45,632 bases of DNA, taken from NCBI GenBank assembly GCA_036897625.1, contig JAYMTA010000074.1, positions 1 to 45,632 on the forward strand, read 5' to 3'. The stretch's first letter is position 1, and every line of letters begins with the position of its first letter. Below, piece by piece: positions 38,092 through 45,632 of the stretch. The position numbers and the translations under genes are program-made. A model generated the notes under the pieces. That model did not search any database, was not told the DNA's origin, and worked only from the letters and a program-made list of their open reading frames with translations. This DNA comes from Pelargonium cotyledonis (Eukaryota > Streptophyta > Magnoliopsida > Geraniales > Geraniaceae).

Positions 38092-41000
38092 TTAGTAACT
38101 ACCCACCATTACCTGATTTGCCACGATATATGATAATATGTGTGTAAGTGCATTTAAATAGTCGACTAAAACAAGTGTTTATTAATTCGACTCTTGGGTT
38201 AGTGAGTGAGACTCCTAGCTAGAGCGGGCAATTCAGGTTTCATGTTGAAACCTAACCCAAACCCCGACCTAAAAGAGGCGAGGGTTTTGGGTTGAGGTTT
38301 TTACATGTAAAATGTATGGCAAGCCATGTGGGCTTGACCCGAGCAGTAATATCCCGTGGCAAAACCAGCTCAAATAATAATTGGGTAAACCTATGCTACG
38401 TGAATCCGCAAAAATGTAGATCGGGTTCAGGTCCAAATTGCCAACTCTACCCCCGCTTTGTGGGAATCAAGGGAAGGTAATCTATATACAGACTCGTCAC
38501 TATGATCGTAAATTGTCAATTTTCAAATTCAAGGTTAAAGACATGGACGGATCTAAGGTTTTCGTTTCGTGAGGAAAAATAAGAGAATGAAGATATTATA
38601 AAATTATCAAGGCAAAAACAAAAACTTTCGTGGGGGTAAGAATAAATATTTCAACAGATTATCGGGATATATTCGAGAAATCTCGGGGACAAATATGAAA
38701 TATTATTTTAAATATAAAAAAGTAAATAAACAAGATGGTCTTACCGTCACAGGGCCCGCAGCAATCATCTCTCCTCCAAGCCCTCCCGATAGAGCACGGC
38801 CATCGGCGCCCGACAAAGTCACGTTCAGGCCACCAGCTCGACTCATCCGTCCTTCAATCAGGGCGGGGATAAAAGCCCCAGACAAGGAAATGATTTCAAA
38901 CCGACCCTACAAGAACAATAAACAGAAATGTCCATAAGAATTTATAGTATATGGTCAGGTCAGCTATAGGTTTAATGTCGAATATACGAACACTATATTT
39001 TCGAAGGCATACATGCTTACGTTATGCTTCTAAGATCATAGAGTGATTAGAAACATGTACATGAATAAGACAAAACCCTATAGCGAAGTGCATGGAATAG
39101 AACAACTATTTGTTAAATGTTCCAAATTTTACATTACAACGTGACAATTCAAATGTGGCAAATTATGAATTGGAATAGGACCAAATTTGGATTAGTCTTC
39201 ATCAATCCAAACATATACGACCTCAAATCTGATTTGTCACCTCTCGTCACACCTCAATAAATGACATCATTTTGTACAAAATTATGAAGAAAAAACATTA
39301 CTATATATTTAATGTTTTCATTGGTCGTGCAAGCTCAATGAAACAAAATAAATTATATATAAGAATGCCATACCTCATAGTCCATGGTATCCTGAGGAGA
39401 AGTAGATCGGCGAAGAGTGACACTCGATATCGTGCCACTTGCTGAGATCACGCAAACACTTCGAACCGCACGCTGTACAAACAGCAATATCTTCATTGCA
39501 ATATCCTACAACATGAACACCAAACATGATAAGAATCACAGAACACATTTACGTCAATTTGAAAACCAAAGAGGTATACATCTGAGCACGGTAATGAAGA
39601 AAATGAGAACCGAATATGATCATAATAAGGCATCCAATTTTGTTCCATCAAAACTACCGTCTTTTGAGGTTCCCAGTTGATAGTAAACGACAAAAGTGAT
39701 AGTGGCTTAACGAACAAAAGTTTGAGGAACATGATCTAGGACCATAAATACAAGACGTGAAATTTTGAAATAAAAATCTAAAATAAGACTTTAATGGTGA
39801 AGATTTGCAGAAAATAACTAGGATATTGTGACGACACACAAACAACAATACATTTAAAATACATGCCTTGCCTGCATGACAAGTGATATATGGGGTGTGA
39901 AATTGGTGCCAAGAAAATATAGTCTTGTACATTGCGTTCAAGACTGAATATTTACTTGGCACAAGTTTCGCACCCCAAATAATCACTTGTCATGCCTGCG
40001 AGACTCATTGATGTAGAACAAGATCTAGAAACATAAATCCAAGAAGTGAATATTTGAAATAAAAACCTAAAATAAGAGTTTAATGGTGAAGATAGGCAAA
40101 AAAATAAATGGGCTATTGTAACGACACAAAAACAACAATACATTTAAAAATACATACCTCGCCTACATGACAAGTGATATATGGGGCGTGAAATTGGTGC
40201 CAAGAAAATATAGTCTTGTACGCTGCATTCAAGACTGAATATTTACTTGGCACAAATTTCGCACCCCAAATAATCACTTGTCATGCCTGCGAGAGACTCC
40301 CGAAGGAGAACAAAATATAGGGCCACAAATCCAAAACGTGAAATTTAGAAATAAAAAACTTGAATAAAGCTTAAATTGTGATGATTAGCAGAAAATAACT
40401 AAAAAATTGTAACACACAAATAACTATACATTTAACATACATACCTCGCCGGCACGACAAGAGATTATTTCAAGCGTCATATTGGTGCCGAGCAAAGTTG
40501 CAGGGTCGAATACGGCTACACCAAAATATACATCATGAGAATCTCTCATAGTATCCAAAACCCACAAAATCAATATTTTAGTTTAATTGAAATTGAATAC
40601 CACCAAAATCATTATATGGAATAACTTAAAAGCATAAAATTCAATACAATTGAAGCACAAAATTGACATGTAAATCAAATTAAATTTGATTGAGATTGAG
40701 TGCAATTCAATAGATTTTAGCCAAAAATACCAAACTTCTCCGGCCACCGTACATGAGCTGATCAATCATCACGTAGCTAAATTAAAAATATAAGAATAAA
40801 TATATATACCTCTCTCAGGCAAAGGCCTCTCTGGATTCTCAGGCAAAGGTTCCTCTAACAAAGGTTTCTTTTTCATTCCCTTCTCATGAACTCCACCTCC
40901 ACTAATTCCCATATTGGATCTCGGGATTGATAAGACTTGAGAACGAAACAGCAAAATAAGGCAGAGAAAGATCTAACAACTAAAATGAAGAGCACAAAGA

Positions 41001-43353
41001 GATGACGGACACAAAACCCTACAATACCCTTTTATAGGTGACAGTCCGGTCTAAATCCAAGCCAGGTCAACCCAACATTCGGCTTCCAATCGGGTCACGC
41101 AAAGTATCTAATCAAAATGCTTGGGAATATGCTTTGGATGTTTATGATATTTCCTCTTTTGAATTTTCTATTGCTCTTGAGTCCAATATACAAATTATGC
41201 AATGAAATCCTGATTGTACAGTAAATATTTTCTTCTCCTTATCTCTTTCTCTTAAACAATGGCACTAATGTAAATTTATTTTTAATTCAGCTTTTTTTGA
41301 ATTTAATCTTTTTACAATTTAACTAAATTGAGGTTTTTTACTGTTCAAAACAAGATGATTCAATTCTATCATAAATTGATAACCCAAGGAGCATAGAGGC
41401 AAAATGACATTACTCAAGTTTGAATTTGACTGCATAATGTTGCCCATATATTCATATATGACATACCACAAACAAAATGATATCAAATATTCCCTTCGGC
41501 CTTCGTCCCTATATAAGTTTAGATAAATTAAAAGGTTAGTTTGTGCTTTATATTTTCCTCTTTTATCCTCGTGCACATGTGTTGTAACAATCTCAAGGGA
41601 CACTAACTAATATATTATAAGGACACTATTAACATTTAACGCATAACTAACCTCCTATATAAACGAGACACTTAATTTGAGACAAAAATGCAAGTGAAAC
41701 ATAACAATTATTTTGAAACGGAGAAAGTAATAGACTACACAATTTCGCACACATAAAATACCAAAACAAAATACCACAAACCTTATCCATCCCTCCTCCC
41801 TCCAAAAGTTTAAAGAAAGGAATGTGAGTGTGATTTTGATATGCAAATATAAAAATACTCACTTCATCGCAAAAAGAGTGTCCAATTTTCCATTTTTGTA
41901 AAAAATTAGGGACAAATTAGTTAAAGTTTAACACTCTCAAGTGCTCTAATTGTAACAGACTCAAGGGATTTTCACTTGCTTATCGCCCTTGTGCCTATCT
42001 AAATACTACCCTCAAGTGAAAGCCGCACTAATCAAGACTCGCGCCATTTTGAGATATGATATTATGAAAGTTAATTAATTCAAAGACAATATGCGTGAAG
42101 GGAAAGATTCCCTCTATTAAAGAAAAAAGGCTATGACTTATCAAGCTTGTATATATATGTGTGTGTGCGTGAAAACAACCGTAGAGAACCAATCTAGCAA
42201 TCCCAATCCACATCAACTGAATGGCGGTCATATGTACAACGTTTCCACTATTTTGAGACTTGGGGAAGATCAATTGTGTACATAATACACGGCCTATGCT
42301 CTCACTAAAAGGCGACCCACTAAACAAGACTCACACCATTGTGAGGTATGATATTATGAAAGTTTAGTTAAGAGCAAGATGCATGAAAATGGCTCTCCTA
42401 TGTGACTATTTCTATGCATTCATTTTGCGATTCCCCAAGTACAAAAGTGGCGGGAAGCATAAAATCTACTGACTTAAAAGAGAAAGATCCCCTCCAAGTC
42501 ACAATAAAGTTATCACAATCAAGCTTGTAATCATCTAAAAACAACAGTAGATTCACGATCTGATAACAAAGTCTAGTGGTCACACTCCACATCAAACCCT
42601 TACACGTTATCTGCTTAAATTCTACTCTATTACCGAAGATAGAAGCCAAGTCATGAATCATGCACCACAATTGTAATATGTAGCATAGCTTAAGGGTACC
42701 AAATATATCCCACATCAAAACCCCTAACAAGCTATCTATTTAAATTCTACTCTAAAACCGAAATCAAAACCAAGTCATGAATCATAGTCATACACCACAT
42801 TTGTGATCTGTAACATAGCTAGGTTATCACTTCTTAATCCCGTATCTATAGAAAACGACCACAGATTTCTAGATATGAGAACTAAATCTAGCGGTCTAAC
42901 TCTGCATCAAACACTAACAAGGTATCTACTTAAATTCTACTCTAAAACTCAAAATCAAAGCCACAAATCATGAATCATACACAACAATTGCAATTTGTAA
43001 TAGTAACATAGCTAAGGAAACGAAACATGACAGTATAAAGCACAAACTGAAAGTAACTGAAATTCAAAAATTTCAACTATGAGCGAAGGACCTTCATTAC
43101 CTCCTGAACCCTCTGGAACACTCTTCTGCGCCTTCGCAGGCAGATCATTCTGATCCGGCAGCCCTCCAGCTCGTTTCTCACCTGATATAGGCATCGGAGA
43201 TGAAATCGGCTTATCAGAAGCTACAGCATCGCTTGCCGGCGAAGGAGCTGTTGCCGCCGGTGGAGCCATAGAGGCCGGATTCGCCGGCGATGAGAGTGCG
43301 ACGTTGTAACGGTTTTCAATTATCGGTGAACTGGAATCGTTACTTCGCTCCAT
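38092..43353 (-). CDS. AHL-type PPC/DUF296 domain protein lacking a visible AT-hook
   Basis: Model: 43101-43353, 40810-40935, 40445-40515, 39374-39505, 38745-38906, 38092-38112, in frame, 254 residues. The PPC domain is clear: GE|DIAMKILLFVQRAVRSVC, VCVISASGTISSVTLR, YE|GRFEIISLSGAFIPA, SRAGGLNVTLSGADGR, LGGEMIAAGPVT|VMVGSY, with the exon cuts usual for intron-bearing AHL genes. AHL proteins normally bind AT-rich DNA through RGRP hooks and form complexes through PPC; here the expected hook region reads KKKPLLEEPLPENPERPLPE and has no GRP core. The frame stops directly after VMVGSY, so the usual C-terminal tail is missing. The first exon is joined by phase only, across 2.2 kb with a weak CAAG acceptor; a TATA box at 41029-41036 offers another start at the ATG at 40912 (162 residues). 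It could be a diverged functional PPC-only protein or an early pseudogene. Confidence 0.72.
39867..39943 (-). other. Alternative PPC exon copy B (GC donor)
   Basis: 77 bp, acceptor AAATATTCAG|TCTTG, donor GGCAAG|GCATGT. It enters in phase 1 and leaves in phase 0, like the 40445-40515 exon. It encodes VLNAMYKTIFSWHQFHTPYI then TCHAGK, aligning with the AHL segment FTPHIITVNAGED. The last residue is K instead of E and the donor is GC, so it may be weak or dead. Confidence 0.6.
39867..40003. repeat. Foldback B (inverted repeat, about 60-bp arms)
   Basis: Arms 39867-39927 and 39939-40001, loop TACATTGCGTT. Pairing includes CATGACAAGTGAT/ATCACTTGTCATG and GTCTTG/CAAGAC. In the minus-strand transcript, exon copy B pairs with the intron just upstream of it and the acceptor lies near the loop. 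Confidence 0.8.
40158..40234 (-). other. Alternative PPC exon copy A
   Basis: 77 bp, acceptor AAATATTCAG|TCTTG, donor GGCGAG|GTATGT. Same phases as the 40445-40515 exon. It encodes VLNAAYKTIFSWHQFHAPYI then TCHVGE, which fits the AHL consensus FTPHIITVNxGED at least as well as the exon used in the main model. It differs from copy B at six of 77 bases, all transitions. Swapping it in gives 256 residues. Confidence 0.65.
40158..40292. repeat. Foldback A (inverted repeat, about 60-bp arms)
   Basis: Arms 40158-40218 and 40230-40292, loop TACGCTGCATT, roughly 80% paired by eye, including CATGACAAGTGAT/ATCACTTGTCATG. Same layout as foldback B. Confidence 0.82.
41029..41036 (-). promoter_or_regulatory. 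TATA box inside the AHL-like gene, possible alternative promoter
   Basis: The minus strand reads CTATAAAAGGG. The ATG opening MGISGGGVHEK lies about 120 bp downstream at 40912, so initiation about 30 bp below the box would give a leader of about 85 nt. It may mark the true start, making the 43101-43353 exon separate, or a second promoter. Confidence 0.5.
41490..41728. mobile_element. Stowaway-like MITE in the first intron of the AHL-like gene
   Basis: Edges TTCCCTTCGGCCTTCGTCC and GAAACGGAGAAAG followed by TA. The interior CACATGTGTTGTAACAATCT and AAGGGACACTAACTAAT matches the element at 5573-5764. Confidence 0.55.
41866..42020. mobile_element. Possible Stowaway left-end fragment
   Basis: TACTCACTTCATCGCAAAAA followed by GAGTGTCC resembles the Stowaway 5' end. 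No matching right end was found nearby. Within the same intron, GACTC..CCATT..GAG.TATGATATTATGAAAGTT recurs at 42034-42077 and 42327-42370. Confidence 0.35.
42541..43013. repeat. Three decayed tandem repeats in the first intron of the AHL-like gene
   Basis: Units ending at about 42690, 42822 and 43013 share CATCAAACxCTAACA, TTAAATTCTACTCTAAAAC, AAGTCATGAATCAT and GTAACATAGCT in order. Units 1 and 3 also share a GATCTGATAACAAAGTCTAG-like start. Confidence 0.75.
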
Positions 43354-44010
43354 GTAAAAATGCACAGAAAATCAACAACTACAACAAAAAGTCTAAACCC
43401 CTAAAAATCGAGAATCCCGCCCTTTTTTAAATGCAAAATTTTCTCGGAAACCAAACATACGGAGAAACAAAAACGAAGAGAATTTGGAATGTTCGGATCA
43501 AAACTAGCTGAAAACAGCAAAAATCTACAACAGAAAATCGGGAAAATCACAAAAACAAGCGGTACAAAATTGAAGGATCAGTTCATACGTATAAAAAATG
43601 GCTTTGATCACAGTAATGAACACGAAAATGAAGAGGAATTGGACTTCTTTGCGAGAAAGTTAGCAGGAAAACACCTTAATTTTACTACAAAAGTCGGGAA
43701 AATCTAAAAACAAACGGTACAAAATTGAAGAACGAATCACAAAAAATGGCTTTGATCACAGTAACGAACAATTTTAACACTCACTCCACTGAAAATTTGA
43801 CCAAGAGCACTAAAATTTACAGAGAAAACAATGCAGAATTTGGGAGCGATTTCATAATCCGATTAAATTGTGATGAATTCAGGATTTTGCAGAGAATAAA
43901 TAGGCGAAAGTGAATTTTGGAAATGGGAAAAAAAAAATTATTACCTAAACACTGTGAATATTTAAATTTCAAAATTAAAATGAATATTTATAGTTATGTA
44001 TATAAAATAT
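43354..44010. other. Upstream region of the AHL-like gene with a direct repeat
   Basis: About 90 bp at 43534-43631 recurs at 43691-43779, sharing CGGTACAAAATTGAAG and AAAAATGGCTTTGATCACAG. Short plus-strand frames cross the repeat but show no domain and end within it. No promoter element is clear. Confidence 0.6.
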
Positions 44011-44012
44011 TA

Positions 44013-44424
44013 CTCCATCCATGCCAAAATGAGTGTATTGTTTCTATTTTTTGCAAAAGTTAAGAATTACAAGATAATTTAGTGTCTTTCTAATATAACC
44101 CTCACTTTCTCCACTTACACCCCATGTGCAGATTTGCCCATGTGCATAAGTGATAAGGGTAATATGAGAAGAACACTAATATAATAACATAAAAATAGAA
44201 ACCAGACACTCATTTTGGGACAAAAAATTTAGACAAACAAGACACTCATTTTGGGACCCCTCACTTTCTCCACTTACACCCCATGTGCAGATTTGCCCAT
44301 GTGCATAAGTGATACGGGTAATATGGGAAGAACACTAATATAATAACATAAAAATAGAAACAAGACACTCATTTTGGGACAAAAAATTTAGACAAACAAG
44401 ACACTCATTTTGGGACGGAGGGAG
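44013..44424. mobile_element. Stowaway-type MITE with internal duplication
   Basis: TA target duplication at 44011-44012 and 44425-44426. The inverted ends CTCCATCCATGCCAAAATGA and the complement CTCCCTCCGTCCCAAAATGA differ at three positions. Inside, a 159-bp unit is tandemly duplicated (44099-44257 and 44258-44416, three differences), each ending in CACTCATTTTGGGAC. No coding capacity. Confidence 0.88.
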
Positions 44425-44458
44425 TAATTTTTTAATTTCAATATTTACTAGAAAAAAA

Positions 44459-45431
44459 GGGTTAAAGTTATAGTTGATCCTCCAACTATACATGGGTATC
44501 ACAATTGATCCTCCAACTTTTTTTCTAAATCACCAATAGTACTTGAACTATTATATCTCATCACCAATGCCCAAAATCCTATTTTCCAGAAAAACCATTA
44601 AATTTAGTTAGATCATTGCATGTGCTATGCACATGATTTCATCTTCCTCCATGAGAAGTCAATACCCAAAGCAATTATTATCAACATATCTATCGAGCAT
44701 ATATATACAATTTTAAGGATATAAAAATATAAAGCTGTGCACTTGTTATTAAGATCAAACAATAGGGATATATATATATATATATAAAGAAAAAATTCAA
44801 TTTGTATTTTTTCCACCTATGCAGCTACACTCAATGGTCCGCAACAACCAAAATCTACATATATAAGAAAACCTACCATCAATTTTTCACCGTCATCATC
44901 TCAAATATTAGTCCAAACACCTTCTATTGCAGCAATTTTTATAGTGGGTAGTAAACATGAAATCAATCCCATATAATTTTCATTCGGATTATAGAATTGG
45001 AACAAGAAAACAAAAACAATGAAAAATGAAAGAAAATATGAACAAGAAGCCTCATATAATTTTTATTTGGATTTGCAACAGTAGATAGAATCTTAGTTTA
45101 AGTTTGCGTTAAAATACTATACACAGGGTATAATTAAATGAGTTAGAATAAGAGAAGAATAGAAAGAAAGTGACCCATGAGATCAATTGGGTTGAATTTT
45201 TTCAATTTTGTGTGAAATAGTAAGATAATAAAAGAAAAACAAATAAATCAATCTCAAATAACTCTAAACTAACGGTGTTAATTTTTTAGTTAGTTTTTTC
45301 TTTTCAAAATTGAGTTTTGGCCATTGGTGATGAGATATGATAGTTTAACTATTACTGGTGATTTAAAAGAAAGTAAGATGATCAATTGTAATACTCATGT
45401 ATAGTTGGAGAATCAACTGTAACTTTAGCCC
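44459..45431. mobile_element. 973-bp non-autonomous element with long terminal inverted repeats, MULE-like
   Basis: The ends GGGTTAAAGTTATAGTTGAT and (complement) GGGCTAAAGTTACAGTTGAT continue as an inverted repeat of about 130 bp (44459-44590 and about 45300-45431). Flanks AGAAAAAAA (44450-44458) and ATAAAAAAA (45432-45440) match at 8 of 9, consistent with a 9-bp target duplication. The interior is AT-rich and non-coding. The MULE assignment rests on TIR length and the possible 9-bp duplication. Confidence 0.65.
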
Positions 45432-45489
45432 ATAAAAAAATATATATCATACATTTGTGTGTATATTATAAAATAATGAATTGAAAATT

Positions 45490-45632
45490 TTATTTAATAA
45501 TATATAGTATATAGGGAAAATTATACATACCTATCATGAAGTATGAACCTTTTGCACATACCTATCTTAAAGTATGATTTGCTACTTTTGGCTATCCTAA
45601 AATATGCCACAAAACTTTTCGTCTATTATTTC
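45490..45632. repeat. Decayed repeat running off the window end
   Basis: CATACCTATCATGAAGTATG and CATACCTATCTTAAAGTATG recur within 45 bp, with a related CTATCCTAAAATATG after them. Probably one end of a repeat cut by the window edge. Confidence 0.35.

Larger units (their letters stand above)
39730..40540 (-). repeat. Triplicated exon-intron unit inside the AHL-like gene
   Basis: Three tandem units begin near 39730, 40016 and 40308 (period about 286-292 bp). Each has an ATCTAGxxACATAAATCCAA-like start, GAAATAAAAA, a TTTAATGGTGAAGAT-like block, ACAACAATACATTTAAAA and then a PPC exon copy. Units 1 and 2 are closely alike; unit 3, with the most AHL-like exon, is more diverged. Confidence 0.85.

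Noticed and set aside
42398-42730. 110-codon minus-strand frame
   Set aside because: It spans the decayed tandem repeats of an intron and has no recognisable family.
43489-43913. Plus-strand frames of 72 and 62 codons
   Set aside because: They cover a direct repeat upstream of the AHL-like gene, break within it and have no domain.
1-45632. Bacterial-type features (operons, CRISPR, ribosome binding sites)
   Set aside because: The window is plainly plant nuclear DNA with spliced genes; short repeats seen are transposon or duplication derived, not evenly spaced arrays.

Overview
The window is nuclear DNA from a flowering plant, most likely a eudicot. The genes are split by AT-rich introns, the proteins match Arabidopsis-type families closely, and the spaces between genes hold MITEs, a miniature LTR element and decayed repeats. 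No species was assigned.

Layout. (1) 853-2540 (-): three-exon DUF688 protein of unknown function. (2) 3337-3735 (+): intronless A20/AN1 zinc-finger stress-associated protein. (3) 4619-22093 (-): complete 26-exon CPSF160 gene (mRNA cleavage and polyadenylation), rebuilt in frame from start to stop as 1439 residues. (4) 25875-28524 (+): three-exon trichome-birefringence-like O-acetyltransferase of the YLS7/TBL17 type, with an intron in its leader. (5) 32420-36094 (+): 12-exon MAP65-3/PLEIADE-type microtubule bundler (722 residues), also with a leader intron. (6) 38092-43353 (-): AHL-type gene with a recognisable PPC/DUF296 domain but no visible AT-hook, stopping right after the domain. The genes are ordinary housekeeping, cell-wall, cell-division and regulatory genes; they do not form one pathway.

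The most unusual part is inside the AHL-like gene. The exon encoding the start of the PPC domain lies in a local triplication (about 39730-40540, period about 290 bp). All three copies have splice sites in the same phase. Any double inclusion would read into TGA at the second codon, so the copies can only be used one at a time. The two distal copies are also foldbacks: each exon can pair with its own upstream intron over about 60 bp. This could be a plant mutually exclusive exon cassette controlled by RNA structure, or a young inverted-duplication small-RNA locus.

Other structure: two GC-AG introns that the reading frames require; a 291-bp SMART/TRIM-type LTR element with a perfect 5-bp target duplication in a CPSF160 intron; a Stowaway-type MITE with a 159-bp internal duplication; a 973-bp long-TIR element next to it; and many local tandem duplications of different ages in leaders, introns, UTRs and one coding exon.
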